Positions 1 to 8,147 of a stretch of DNA of 62,288 nt are shown here, piece by piece; the first letter of the stretch is position 1, and each line of letters begins with the position of its first letter. The position numbers were made by a program, and so were the translations under genes. The notes beneath the pieces are model-generated. The model saw only the letters and a list, made by a program, of their open reading frames with translations. It had not been told where the DNA came from and did no database searches. The stretch is from Alphaproteobacteria bacterium (GTDB lineage: Bacteria; Pseudomonadota; Alphaproteobacteria; CAAGCB01; CAG-977): the NCBI GenBank assembly GCA_017616015.1, contig JAFZYY010000030.1:311706-373993 (forward strand), given 5' to 3'.

Positions 1-79
1 ATACGTTTGTAAACGACCGAATACGAATTTTACCGATAGATTTTCGCCGCCGAGGAAAGAATGAAAAGCCGACCATCTT

Positions 80-877
80 TTAAAAAGAATTTTTGATTTT
101 ATGGATTTTTTTATGAACGCTCTCTGGCAAGGCGATTAAATTTCCATCTTCTCCATTCCACGGTGTGTTGTGATGCCCGTTGTTATTGATATGATGAATC
201 TGTAATTTTTCATTATTAAAAGCATCTTTCAGTTCATTTTCATCGCCAAAGTCGAGCTTTTTTTTCTCCATAAACTTTTTCATTTTTTGAAAAGCGGCCT
301 TTTTCAATTCAAACGCTTCGGCAACCAGCTCATAAACTAACCGTTCCTCACCGTTTATGTTAACAACCAGATAGCCGTTATAAGTTTCAAATTCTTGTTG
401 TAAATTATTCCAAAAAAGACTTTCGTATTGAGATAAAATGAAGTGAAAATTTTTGCATTTTTTAACAAGTTCCTTTTTTAAATAAACCTTTTTTTCGCTA
501 TCACGATTTAATTTACAGCCTTCACATCCCTTGCAAAAACCGCTTTTTCCTTTACATTTTATTGGAATACCGACGCGCCCGAAGTTGCTAACCTGCAATC
601 CGCCTGCGATATTATCACGAAGAGATTCGGCCTTTTTAGGCAACATATCTTCGCAAACATCAACCTTATATCCTGTCAAATCTTTCCATTCTTCCCTATT
701 TCCGTCTTTATCAAACAAATCGCACGGATGGCACGCAAAGGAAGGAGGAACCTTGTCATAAAAAAGTCCTGTCTGTCCCTTGTCTTTCCAACAAAGAGCC
801 AATGCTAAATAAGGCGTGTATTCGGATGATACTTTTTTGATGGATTCAACAGTTTTCTGTTCTTGATTGGCGTTCAT
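80..877 (-). CDS. HNH-endonuclease-like protein with zinc-type cysteines
   Basis: This 265-residue protein ends in an HNH (beta-beta-alpha-metal) nuclease signature: a His-His pair at about residues 228-229, an Asn in a GNLIAL segment near 246, and two further His at about 255 and 259. Upstream are clustered cysteines (C49, C52, then C108, C115, C118, C121) that could bind structural zinc. The family cuts nucleic acid, but the target here cannot be read from sequence. Its ATG overlaps the stop of the ankyrin gene as ATGA, and a GAAGGGA ribosome site precedes it, so the two are probably translationally coupled. The first 79 bases of the window, beyond its stop, hold no gene I can see. Confidence 0.6.
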   Translation of the reverse strand: MNANQEQKTVESIKKVSSEYTPYLALALCWKDKGQTGLFYDKVPPSFACHPCDLFDKDGNREEWKDLTGYKVDVCEDMLPKKAESLRDNIAGGLQVSNFGRVGIPIKCKGKSGFCKGCEGCKLNRDSEKKVYLKKELVKKCKNFHFILSQYESLFWNNLQQEFETYNGYLVVNINGEERLVYELVAEAFELKKAAFQKMKKFMEKKKLDFGDENELKDAFNNEKLQIHHINNNGHHNTPWNGEDGNLIALPESVHKKIHKIKNSF

Positions 878-2499
878 TTCTTATTCCCTTCGTATTGTTC
901 AATGATTTCTCTTTGATGTTCGTTCGCGATATCGCGCGCGGATTGCCCTTTTTCCGTTTTGACGTCGGGATCCGCGCCCCGTTCCAAAAGCAGTTTTAGA
1001 GTTTTGTCATTGGCGCCGGATTTAATCGCCTGATAAAACGCCGTCAGATTATCTTTCGTCGTTTCGTTGATCCGCGCTCCGGCGTCCAGTATTTTTCGAA
1101 TGACCGGCGTTTTGTATTTATACCGCAGAGCCAACATTAAAATCGTTCCGAAAGCGTACTGCATAACATTCACGTCTTCGCCGCCGTCGATAAAATCCAT
1201 AATAACGAAAGGCGGATAACGCATCATCAACGCCCTTTGTAAAGCTGTTTCGTTGCCCGCGTCGATTTTTAAATATTCGATCAGTTTGTTCGTTTCTTTA
1301 TTTTCAATCAGCTTTTTCACTTTGTTTTTGGCAATTTGAGCTTGGATTTCGCCAATCGGCAAAATCAAGCCGTCCGCGATAGGAAGTTTTTGATGAACCG
1401 CGACCTGATACGCCGCTTTCATTTTTTCTTCCAACACTTCCATCTTTTCCGGATTTTTTTTGACCGTATCGCATAAAGCGGTAAAGACGTTCAGATCGGG
1501 ACATTGCAGAACCGCCGTGCAAAGTAAAGATAACGCCTCATCTTCAAAATCGTTGCCGTATTTCAGTAAAGTTTTTACGATTTTCGCGCCCTTATTGTCG
1601 TGGACGGCGCGTTTCAAAGCGGAAAAACCTGAATTGATAACAGAAGAATAGAGAGCTTCCGTTGCGTGGACATCCGCGCCCGCTTCCAAAACAGCTTTGA
1701 TTATGGCGGGGTTGTCGCTGAAACGTAAAGCGTAAAACAGAGGACGGATAAAAACGGGCGTCAAACCGTTGACATCCATACCTGATTTTAAAACGGCTCG
1801 CATATTCGCAAGGTCTTTTCCCGCTTTGACAACATAGCAAAACCGTGCCTGATGATTTTCGTCTTTTGCACCCGCGTCAAGCAGTGCTTTGATGATTTGA
1901 GGTTCCTGTGCCAACAAAACGGCACGCTGCAAAAGCGTTCTTTGATGCCCTTTGCCGTCATCGACCGCTATAGCGTTAACATTGCCGCCGTTTTTTATCC
2001 ATTGGCGGACGTCGGCAAGCGTCACTTTTCCAAAATCAAAAATTTGATTCTTTTCGTATTTTGAAACGCTTTTCAGAAAAGGACTGTTGCAAATTCCCGC
2101 CAGATCGACAGGATAAAGTCCGTTTTCATCGCAACGATTAAAATCCGCCCCGTGTTTGTGCAAAACGGAAAAAATGTCCTCTTTGGCTTCCTTTACCGCC
2201 ATTGTCAATAACGTGTCCGTGCCGTCAACGGTTTCGTTGATATCCGAAACGGTTTCAAGCAAGACGTCCAGATTTTCCGGCGTCTGTTGAACAACCGCGA
2301 GCTGAAAAAACGATGCCGGAAGTCCTGTTTCAAACAGTAATTTAACCCGCCTGACCAACGTTTTTAAAACCTTCGTTTCCCGGCACAATCCGGCAATAAA
2401 CATAAAAAAAGTATCGATTTCCTCACCGTTTGCGCCTCGGATTTCCGGTTCAAGAGCTTTCCAGTCCGTTTCCCGTCCGATCATTTCCCTGCAAATCAT
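874..2499 (-). CDS. Ankyrin-repeat protein
   Basis: This 541-residue protein is made of ankyrin-like units. Recurrent segments such as LLDAGA, VLEAGADV, ILDAGARIN and LLERGADPD mark at least six repeats, the clearest at residues 100-150, 190-290 and 430-530. No signal peptide, membrane segment or catalytic domain is visible, so it is probably a cytoplasmic binding scaffold. The start at 2499 is preferred over an upstream ATG at 2538 because GGAGG lies just before it. It shares an ATGA overlap with the HNH-like gene downstream and is divergent from the WYL regulator, with a TATAAT at 2528-2533 on its own strand. The partner of the ankyrin surface is unknown. Confidence 0.75.
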   Translation of the reverse strand: MICREMIGRETDWKALEPEIRGANGEEIDTFFMFIAGLCRETKVLKTLVRRVKLLFETGLPASFFQLAVVQQTPENLDVLLETVSDINETVDGTDTLLTMAVKEAKEDIFSVLHKHGADFNRCDENGLYPVDLAGICNSPFLKSVSKYEKNQIFDFGKVTLADVRQWIKNGGNVNAIAVDDGKGHQRTLLQRAVLLAQEPQIIKALLDAGAKDENHQARFCYVVKAGKDLANMRAVLKSGMDVNGLTPVFIRPLFYALRFSDNPAIIKAVLEAGADVHATEALYSSVINSGFSALKRAVHDNKGAKIVKTLLKYGNDFEDEALSLLCTAVLQCPDLNVFTALCDTVKKNPEKMEVLEEKMKAAYQVAVHQKLPIADGLILPIGEIQAQIAKNKVKKLIENKETNKLIEYLKIDAGNETALQRALMMRYPPFVIMDFIDGGEDVNVMQYAFGTILMLALRYKYKTPVIRKILDAGARINETTKDNLTAFYQAIKSGANDKTLKLLLERGADPDVKTEKGQSARDIANEHQREIIEQYEGNKK

Positions 2500-2542
2500 T
2501 TTTTCCTCCGTTTTTATCAAAGACTTGATTATAAACACGGTG

Positions 2543-2563
2543 ATATGACAAAATCGGTCATAT
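2543..2563. promoter_or_regulatory. Inverted repeat, candidate operator of the WYL regulator
   Basis: A perfect 7-bp inverted repeat, ATATGAC and GTCATAT separated by 7 bp, lies in the short gap between the divergent ankyrin and WYL genes. It sits just upstream of a TATAAT on the ankyrin strand. Its place and dyad symmetry fit the binding site of a dimeric regulator that controls both directions. Binding by the adjacent WYL protein is inferred from position only. Confidence 0.45.
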
Positions 2564-2583
2564 TGATAAATGGATTATAAAAA

Positions 2584-3576
2584 ATGCGATTGGAAAAAGT
2601 AAAGAACATCTTATTACTGATCAAGATGATGCGTTCGTCGGCATCGGGCGTTTCGTTGGAAGACATCACAAAGACATTCAACGTCAGTTATCGCACTGCG
2701 CAAAGAATGATTGCCGCCATATCGGATTCCGATCTTGCTTTGGGCGTTGAAACCGTCGATTTCTGGGACACGGTCAAACGATGGCGAATCAGTAGGAAAG
2801 AGCAAAAAGATGATTTTTTTACAAGCGACGATTTGTTTTGTTTGAAAGAGATTGAGAATCTGCTGTCAACACAAAATGCGGACAGGCTGAAACGATTGTT
2901 GATTGGACTTGAAGCAAAAATCAAGAACAGATTGCCGGAAAAAACGCTGAAAAAAACGGAAGCGGATATGAACGACAAAAACGAAACGGAGATTTATCTG
3001 CAACATCCGGTCAACCGCTTTACGGCGGAAAAAGAAAAAATCATAAGCTTGATTAAACAGGCGGCAGACTCTTTTCATAAAATATCTTTTTCTTATACAA
3101 CGGCAGCGGGAAAAGTTGCCGAACGATGCGTTTCTCCATATGGCATCATTCATCATTTCGGGAAATCCTATCTGATCGCTGAAGAAAACGGGGAAATACT
3201 GACTTTTAACATCCTGAACTTCAGAAACATCAAACAAACGGAACAAACGTTTTATAAGCCTGCTGATTTTTCGCTGAAAGAATATGCTTGTCAGAACGCC
3301 GTCGGTATTTTTCACGGCGACGAAGAAAATATCGTTCTGCTTTTCGCAAAGGAAGCGGCATCGTTTGTTGAGAATTACAGTTTCCATCCGACTCAAAAAA
3401 TGAAAAAAAACAAAGACGGAAGCATTACGTTGTCAATGAAAACGGGCGGATTACGGGAACTTTGCTATTTTTTGGTCGCGTGGGAGGATTCTGTTCAGAT
3501 CATTGCTTCCGAACGGTTAAAACAAACGATGCGTGATGTTTTAAACAAAGCTACAAAACAGCTTGAAAATTTTTAA
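2584..3576 (+). CDS. WYL-domain transcriptional regulator
   Basis: This 330-residue protein has an N-terminal winged helix-turn-helix (about residues 1-60, including VSYRTAQRMI) and a WYL domain at about 150-235 with a GKSYLIAE core followed by conserved RN and F-containing strands. WYL proteins are DNA-binding regulators that sense ligands or nucleic acid and often sit beside phage-defence or DNA-repair genes. Here it is divergent from the ankyrin/HNH pair, which suggests local control. No clear ribosome-binding site precedes the ATG, and a TATAAA lies only a few bases upstream, so the message may be leaderless. The start is kept because the helix-turn-helix begins at residue 2. Confidence 0.75.
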   Translation: MRLEKVKNILLLIKMMRSSASGVSLEDITKTFNVSYRTAQRMIAAISDSDLALGVETVDFWDTVKRWRISRKEQKDDFFTSDDLFCLKEIENLLSTQNADRLKRLLIGLEAKIKNRLPEKTLKKTEADMNDKNETEIYLQHPVNRFTAEKEKIISLIKQAADSFHKISFSYTTAAGKVAERCVSPYGIIHHFGKSYLIAEENGEILTFNILNFRNIKQTEQTFYKPADFSLKEYACQNAVGIFHGDEENIVLLFAKEAASFVENYSFHPTQKMKKNKDGSITLSMKTGGLRELCYFLVAWEDSVQIIASERLKQTMRDVLNKATKQLENF

Positions 3577-4136
3577 ATGTCGTTTTCAGAAATCATTTTT
3601 AATCTGACAGTGGTAGAGAACAATCTTTTCTCCTAAAAAAGAAAAACAACAGCCTGAATAATTGAAGAAAGGAAAGGCTTTTCTTTTTATTTCGACGATC
3701 AGAGAGCGGTAAGACTTCCCTCTATCGCATCTTTTCATTGGATTTATTTTTACAGGCGGACAGAACAAGGCAGACGGATAAAAATGAGTGAGTGGGCAGG
3801 ATACGCAATTCGTAATACGAACGCTTGCCGGTGAACTCTGCGAGGCATTTGCCGACGGCAAAGAGGAACAAAAGCGGCAGTCGGATTTTTTATTTTTGCC
3901 GTCCGTCTGCCAAACGGTAAAAACACATCTAAAAATGCACGCTTGCTATATTACGATAGGATCACAAGAAAAAATCCGATTTTTCAATTTTAGAAACCGG
4001 TTGCAAAAACAGGGGCTTTTTACAATAATGGATTCGGATTGATTAAGGACGAAAACGGTTGAAGAAACGGGTTGCAAAGAGGTTGCAACGGTGATTTTTC
4101 AAAGAAAGGCTTTCTCTGTGGCGAAAGTTTCGGACA
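3577..4136. other. Long stretch without a convincing gene
   Basis: Open frames on both strands here are short and look non-coding: no family resemblance and no convincing ribosome-binding sites. Visible structure includes the paired segment at 3769-3911 and three copies of GGTTGCAA at 3999-4006, 4070-4077 and 4081-4088. The stretch lies between the accessory WYL/ankyrin/HNH block and tRNA-Leu. It could therefore be the decayed edge of an element inserted near the tRNA, but I found no attachment-site duplication. Confidence 0.4.
3769..3911. ncRNA. Candidate structured RNA closed by a 10-bp stem
   Basis: GGCAGACGGA at 3769-3778 is perfectly complementary to TCCGTCTGCC at 3902-3911, and A/T runs inside both ends could extend the stem. 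Inside are two perfect small hairpins: TTCGT-AAT-ACGAA, flanked by GC and GGCA/TGCC pairs, and TTTGCC-GAC-GGCAAA at 3848-3862. Such nested pairing in a region without a gene fits a structured RNA. Transcription, strand and class are unknown, and it matches no RNA family I can recognise. Confidence 0.25.
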
Positions 4137-4166
4137 ACAAAAAAAGCCTTGATTACTCAAGGCTTT
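4137..4166 (-). terminator. Intrinsic terminator after tRNA-Leu
   Basis: On the minus strand AAAGCCTTGA pairs with TCAAGGCTTT across a short loop and is followed by a run of seven T. It lies a few bases past the CCA end of tRNA-Leu. Confidence 0.8.
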
Positions 4167-4170
4167 CGAT

Positions 4171-4258
4171 TGGTGCGGAAAGCGGGACTTGAACCCGCAC
4201 GAGGACAAAGCCTCAACAGATTTTAAGTCTGTTGTGTCTACCATTCCACCATATCCGC
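4171..4258 (-). tRNA. tRNA-Leu (anticodon TAA)
   Basis: 88 nt with encoded CCA. The D-arm, the anticodon loop CTTAAAA (anticodon TAA), the long class II variable arm GAGG/CCTC and the T-arm loop TTCAAGT are all in place. The acceptor stem GCGGATA/TTTCCGC has one T-T mismatch at position 6-67. A terminator follows directly. Confidence 0.93.
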
Positions 4259-4297
4259 GAAAGGGACAAAATACTTATTACCACAAGGACACACTGA

Positions 4298-4720
4298 ATG
4301 AAAAGATTCTTTTTGATATTAAGCTCATTTTTTTTATGCTCCTGCGTTTCAGATGATTTTTTTATGGATTCCGGCTGTCCCGTTCTCGGTAAAAAAGAAG
4401 TGTCTGTTTTATTTGAATACGGCAGTGCTCAGCTGAATGAAAAAGCGGTTGAACAGATTAAAGAAATCGCCCGGGACGTGAAAGAAAAGGGCGATTATGT
4501 CTGTTTTTTGGGCAGGCTTTCTTATCAGGGTGTCCCGTCCGGTCAGGCTTTGGGCGCCGTAGACCGAGCCAGAAACGTAGCGGCGATTTTTTTGAAAGAA
4601 GGCGTGAAGCCCACCCGAATATATATCGGCATAGCGCCTGAAAAACCGAAAGTCGGTTTTTCAAAGCCTCAGACAGCGGCAGATGAAGATCATACATTGA
4701 AATTGCTGATTGGAAATTAG
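4298..4720 (+). CDS. Small OmpA-like lipoprotein
   Basis: This 140-residue protein has a lipoprotein signal with lipobox LCSC (Cys 16), then an OmpA C-terminal-like region from about 35: VSVLFEYGSAQL, a helix, VDRARNVAAIFL and GVKPTRI. OmpA-like domains bind peptidoglycan, as in Pal and inner-membrane lipoproteins. It is shorter than typical Pal, and the loop that carries the usual peptidoglycan-binding NxxLSxxRA pattern is reduced to VDRARN. It is a single gene between two tRNAs and ends before a strong terminator. Outer-membrane anchoring is inferred. Confidence 0.65.
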   Translation: MKRFFLILSSFFLCSCVSDDFFMDSGCPVLGKKEVSVLFEYGSAQLNEKAVEQIKEIARDVKEKGDYVCFLGRLSYQGVPSGQALGAVDRARNVAAIFLKEGVKPTRIYIGIAPEKPKVGFSKPQTAADEDHTLKLLIGN

Positions 4721-4787
4721 GGCGTTTATCTTTCCATTTCCGCCTAAAATCACCTTCTCCGGTTCATATCCGACGTTTAATCGATAG

Positions 4788-4818
4788 AAAAAGGCAGTCC
4801 GAAGACTGCCTTTTTTTT
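4788..4818. terminator. Bidirectional intrinsic terminator
   Basis: AAAAAGGCAGTC and GACTGCCTTTTT form a stem with a 4-nt loop (CGAA on plus, TTCG on minus) and T runs on both sides. It can end both the lipoprotein gene (plus) and tRNA-Pro (minus). Confidence 0.85.
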
Positions 4819-4820
4819 AT

Positions 4821-4897
4821 TGGTCGGAGTGAGAGGATTTGAACCTCCGACCCCTACGTCCCGAACGTAGTGCTCTACCAAGCTGAGCTACACTCCG
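4821..4897 (-). tRNA. tRNA-Pro (anticodon CGG)
   Basis: 77 nt with encoded CCA. The acceptor stem CGGAGTG/CACTCCG pairs fully. The anticodon stem-loop is CTACG-TTCGGGA-CGTAG (anticodon CGG), and the T-loop is TTCAAAT. Confidence 0.95.
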
Positions 4898-4980
4898 ATA
4901 TAAGTGTTATTGCTTATAACGCGAAGTTTGATATACTGCAAGAGGGTTTTGTCATTTTTTTGTTTTTTTTAGGTATTACC

Positions 4981-5961
4981 GTGAAAAAAAGTATCATTAT
5001 CGCCGTTTTGCTTCTTTGTATCGTTGCCGCGCTGTGCTTTATTTTCTATCCGAAATCCAAAGAAAAAGAAGAAATTGCGTTATCAAACGAAACGTTTGTC
5101 TCTAATCAGGATTTAGCCGTTTTACCGACAAAGGCTTCGGAAAAACAGCAGGAAATGAATTCTTCACGTTTAAAGGTAAACTTTGATATTGTCCGAGTCG
5201 AAGAAGACGGCAGTATGATTGCCGCCGGCAAGGGGGAAAAAGGTGCCGCTTTTTCTTTGATGGACGGCGAGAGCGTTTTGGCGGATATTTCCGTAAACGA
5301 AGACGGAGAATGGGTTTACATTCCTTCCAAACCGTTGGTTGTCGGAGCTCATGAAATATGGTTGCGCGATTCTTCCCAAAATGTCCGCGAGGAATCGGAA
5401 GTCGTGGTTGTTAATGTTCCGGAACCCAAAAATACCGAAGAGATCCTGACGGTGATGATGTCTTCCGATGCTGAAGATATAAACGTTCTTCAGGCGCCGG
5501 CGCCGCAAATTCAGATAGATTTGGACATTCGTTTGGTGAATTATGTGAATAATGCTTTTATTGTTCAGGGAACCGCGCATGAAGCCGGTGACATAAACGT
5601 TTATGTCGATAATTTATTCCTGGGAAAAGTGCGCTCGGACGGGTCTGAATGGTCTTTGCGCGTTGCCAGAAAGCTGGAAGCCGGAAAAAAGTATCTGATC
5701 CGCGCGGATAAAGTTGATTCCCGCGGAAAGGTAACGGCGCGCGTCGAGGTTCCCTTTGAAATGGAAAAAGGTTTGGAAAAGGACAAAAGCCGCCGCATTC
5801 GCATCGTTAAAGGCGATTGTCTGTGGTCTATTGCAAAACAGCTGTATGGAACGGGGTTTGCTTATGTGACGATTTATCAGGCGAATAAAAATCAGATCAA
5901 AGATCCGAATCTGATTTATCCGAATCAGGTCTTTGTTTTGCCGATGAAGTCCGAAAAATAA
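4981..5961 (+). CDS. Membrane-anchored LysM-domain protein
   Basis: This 326-residue protein starts at a GTG at 4981; an upstream in-frame ATG at 4870 lies inside the tRNA gene. The N-terminus KKSIIIAVLLL... is a single membrane anchor or signal. The middle contains two Ig-like beta regions (about 60-130 and 180-260). The C-terminus carries a LysM-like domain (VKGDCLWSIAKQLYG ... NLIYPNQVFVLP). LysM binds peptidoglycan GlcNAc. Similar alphaproteobacterial proteins place an Ig-like region before LysM and are assumed periplasmic. It lies 84 bp before psd on the same strand. The ribosome site (AGGT) is weak. Confidence 0.75.
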   Translation: MKKSIIIAVLLLCIVAALCFIFYPKSKEKEEIALSNETFVSNQDLAVLPTKASEKQQEMNSSRLKVNFDIVRVEEDGSMIAAGKGEKGAAFSLMDGESVLADISVNEDGEWVYIPSKPLVVGAHEIWLRDSSQNVREESEVVVVNVPEPKNTEEILTVMMSSDAEDINVLQAPAPQIQIDLDIRLVNYVNNAFIVQGTAHEAGDINVYVDNLFLGKVRSDGSEWSLRVARKLEAGKKYLIRADKVDSRGKVTARVEVPFEMEKGLEKDKSRRIRIVKGDCLWSIAKQLYGTGFAYVTIYQANKNQIKDPNLIYPNQVFVLPMKSEK

Positions 5962-6045
5962 AGGTAAAACGCAAAAAATACTTTTCATTCATCAACGGAT
6001 AGCATACAAATACAGCTGTCAACAAAATGAAATAAGGAGTCCCGA

Positions 6046-6753
6046 ATGTCTCGAGTTGATTTATCCTGTCGTCGCTTTATTCTGCCGCCCATTCATCAGG
6101 AAGGGTGGCGGTTTGTCTGTCTTTTTGCCGCGGTTACGGTGTTGATGTGGATGCTTTTTAAACCGATTGGCGTGATTTGTCTGGCGGCGACGATTTGGTG
6201 TTATTTCTTTTTCCGCGATCCTCTTCGCGTTATTCCTGAAGGGGACAGCTATGTTTTGGCTCCCGCGGACGGAATCGTCAGCGCAATTCGGGACGTCGTA
6301 CCGCCGAAGGAATTGGAAATCGGCGAAGAACCGATGACGCGGATCAGCATTTTTATGAGCGTTTTCAATGTTCATGTAAACCGCGCGCCGATGGCGGGAA
6401 AGATTATCAAAATGTTTTATCGTCCGGGGGCGTTTGTAAACGTTTCTTTGGATAAGGAAAGCGAAAACAACGAACGTCAGGAACTGGCGATGGAAACGGT
6501 GACGGGTCATAAAATCGCTTTTGTTCAGATCGCCGGATTGGTCGCCCGTCGGATTCTGACTTTCGTTAAAGAAGGCGACCAGCTTAAAGCGGGCGAACGG
6601 TTTGGTCTGATTCGTTTCGGCAGTCGTTTGGACGTTTATTTGCCGAAGGGGATTGCGCCGATGGTTGTCGAAGGACAGACAATGGTTGCCGGCGAAACGA
6701 TTCTGGCCGATATGAAGGCTTCCGGAGAAGCCCGCAAAGGGAGCATGATTTAA
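6046..6753 (+). CDS. psd: Phosphatidylserine decarboxylase proenzyme
   Basis: 235 residues, the short bacterial form. It converts phosphatidylserine to phosphatidylethanolamine at the inner membrane. The self-cleavage site is in RFGSRLDVYLP (Gly192-Ser193), where Ser becomes the pyruvoyl group. Upstream SVFNVHVNRAP (about 105-115) is the family's conserved His-containing segment. Two N-terminal hydrophobic stretches (about 20-60) fit membrane association. AAGGAG precedes the ATG. The stop TAA abuts the ATG of pssA, which makes the substrate, so the two steps are co-expressed. Confidence 0.93.
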   Translation: MSRVDLSCRRFILPPIHQEGWRFVCLFAAVTVLMWMLFKPIGVICLAATIWCYFFFRDPLRVIPEGDSYVLAPADGIVSAIRDVVPPKELEIGEEPMTRISIFMSVFNVHVNRAPMAGKIIKMFYRPGAFVNVSLDKESENNERQELAMETVTGHKIAFVQIAGLVARRILTFVKEGDQLKAGERFGLIRFGSRLDVYLPKGIAPMVVEGQTMVAGETILADMKASGEARKGSMI

Positions 6754-7542
6754 ATGCTGAAAAATTCTCGTAAGCGGATCAAAGATTTGCCGTTGAATCG
6801 CATTGCGCCTAATTTGGTCACATTGTTTGCGCTGTCTTCCGGCGTGACTTCCATTCGTTTCGCAATGGAAGGAAAGTTTGAATTGGCCGTTTTTTCCATT
6901 TTGCTGGCGTCTCTTTTCGATGCGTTAGACGGCCGGGTGGCTCGTCTGTTGCGGGGAACATCAGACTTCGGAGCCGAATTGGACTCTTTGTCAGACGTTG
7001 TTTGTTTCGGTGTTGCGCCGGGACTGCTGATGTATTTTTGGGCTTTGGGGACAACGTCTCCGGTCGGGTGGATATTTGCGTTGTTGGTGCCCATTTGCTG
7101 CGCTTTGCGATTGGCCAGATTTAACGTTATGTTGGACGAAGCGCCTCAGCCGACGTATTGGAAACATTTCTTTGTCGGTCTGCCGGCTCCGGGCGGCGCG
7201 TATGTCGCGTTGGTGCCGATTATGCTTTATTTTCACAGCGGCTGTTCCTGTTTCCGCAGCGGCCCGTTTGTGGAAGCGTTTTTATTCATCAGCGCGTTTT
7301 TGATGGCTTCCCGTTTGCCGACGATTTCCTTAAAGCATTTTCGCATACCCGTGCGGTTTGTCGTTCCGTTGCTGGCTTTGGGGGGATTTTATGCCGGAGC
7401 GTTGGTTTATAAGCCATGGCTGACGGCAAGCGTGACGTTTATTTTGTATTTGCTGAGCGTTCCCGTTTGTTCGTATATCTTTTTAAAGCTGAAGGCGCGC
7501 GAGGAAAATTCCGCGGCCAAGCAGCCGGAAAAGGCGGAATAA
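6754..7542 (+). CDS. pssA: CDP-diacylglycerol--serine O-phosphatidyltransferase
   Basis: This 262-residue integral membrane protein makes phosphatidylserine from CDP-diacylglycerol and serine. The CDP-alcohol phosphotransferase signature is complete: D56, D59-G60, A63-R64, G73, D77 and D81 (spacing DxxDGxxAR...G...D...D). Several hydrophobic helices follow. The gene directly follows psd with no gap and ends at a bidirectional terminator, so psd-pssA forms the end of a phospholipid operon. Confidence 0.93.
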   Translation: MLKNSRKRIKDLPLNRIAPNLVTLFALSSGVTSIRFAMEGKFELAVFSILLASLFDALDGRVARLLRGTSDFGAELDSLSDVVCFGVAPGLLMYFWALGTTSPVGWIFALLVPICCALRLARFNVMLDEAPQPTYWKHFFVGLPAPGGAYVALVPIMLYFHSGCSCFRSGPFVEAFLFISAFLMASRLPTISLKHFRIPVRFVVPLLALGGFYAGALVYKPWLTASVTFILYLLSVPVCSYIFLKLKAREENSAAKQPEKAE

Positions 7543-7543
7543 A

Positions 7544-7573
7544 AAAAACCGGACATTTTGTCCGGTTTTTTTT
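7544..7573. terminator. Bidirectional terminator between pssA and gpt
   Basis: AAAAAACCGGAC and GTCCGGTTTTTT pair around a short loop, with T runs on each strand. It separates the convergent pssA and gpt genes, and the gpt stop codon overlaps its edge. Confidence 0.88.
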
Positions 7574-8051
7574 AAGCTTCTTCTTTTCTTCGAACCAGAG
7601 GCGAAGCCGGAGAAAGTTCCGCTTCCCACGGGAATAAAATCCAAGTGTCCTGATCGACGGACATTACAAAATCATCGACGACCGTTTGCCCGACGGGCTT
7701 TGCGTACATCGTGACGAAATAAGCTTTAGGCATCAACTGCCGGATAATTTTTCCTGTTCTGCCGGAATCGACCAGATCGTCAACGACCAGAACGCCCTCG
7801 CCGTCCGTTTCCGGCACTTTAAGCAAAGAAGCGGCGCTACCGCGTGTTTCTTCGTCGTATCCGGCGACGCAGATTGTGTCGATGTAACGGATTTCCAGCT
7901 CTCTGGCCAGAATGGCGGCCGGAAATAATCCTCCCCGGGTCACACAGATAATTTTTTTCAGGTCTTTACGGTTAACCAAACGCGATGCGAGCGTGCGGGC
8001 ATCGCTGTGAAACTGTTCCCAGGAAATTGTTAAATAGCGCGGTTTAGTCAT
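7572..8051 (-). CDS. gpt: Xanthine-guanine phosphoribosyltransferase
   Basis: This 159-residue type I phosphoribosyltransferase salvages xanthine and guanine to their nucleotides using PRPP. The PRPP loop VLVVDDLVDSGRT spans about residues 87-99, and CVTRGGLFPA (36-45) is the PPi loop. A C-terminal WILFPWE segment matches the base-binding end of E. coli Gpt, and the length agrees with that family. GGGAG precedes the ATG. Confidence 0.9.
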   Translation of the reverse strand: MTKPRYLTISWEQFHSDARTLASRLVNRKDLKKIICVTRGGLFPAAILARELEIRYIDTICVAGYDEETRGSAASLLKVPETDGEGVLVVDDLVDSGRTGKIIRQLMPKAYFVTMYAKPVGQTVVDDFVMSVDQDTWILFPWEAELSPASPLVRRKEEA

Positions 8052-8068
8052 TAGAAGCTCCCATCTCT

Positions 8069-8081
8069 TGACACCGTGTCA
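8069..8081. promoter_or_regulatory. 13-bp palindrome upstream of gpt
   Basis: TGACAC-C-GTGTCA is a perfect palindrome 17 bp upstream of the gpt start. It may be an operator or a small hairpin in the leader. No regulator can be assigned. Confidence 0.25.
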
Positions 8082-8147
8082 GGAAGAGCCCTTTTTTAAC
8101 GCGTTTGGCTATAGAATCAAGCTTTTTTTTAAAAGGTAAGCTTTCCT

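Noticed and set aside
3586-4042. Two short open frames (91 and 84 codons)
   Set aside because: No ribosome site, no family resemblance and poor coding character; treated as non-coding.
3999-4088. Three GGTTGCAA copies as an attachment site
   Set aside because: They do not match the tRNA-Leu 3' end and no second copy was found at the other side of a possible island.
4870-4980. N-terminal extension of the LysM protein from an ATG at 4870
   Set aside because: That start lies inside tRNA-Pro; the GTG at 4981 gives a proper anchor sequence.
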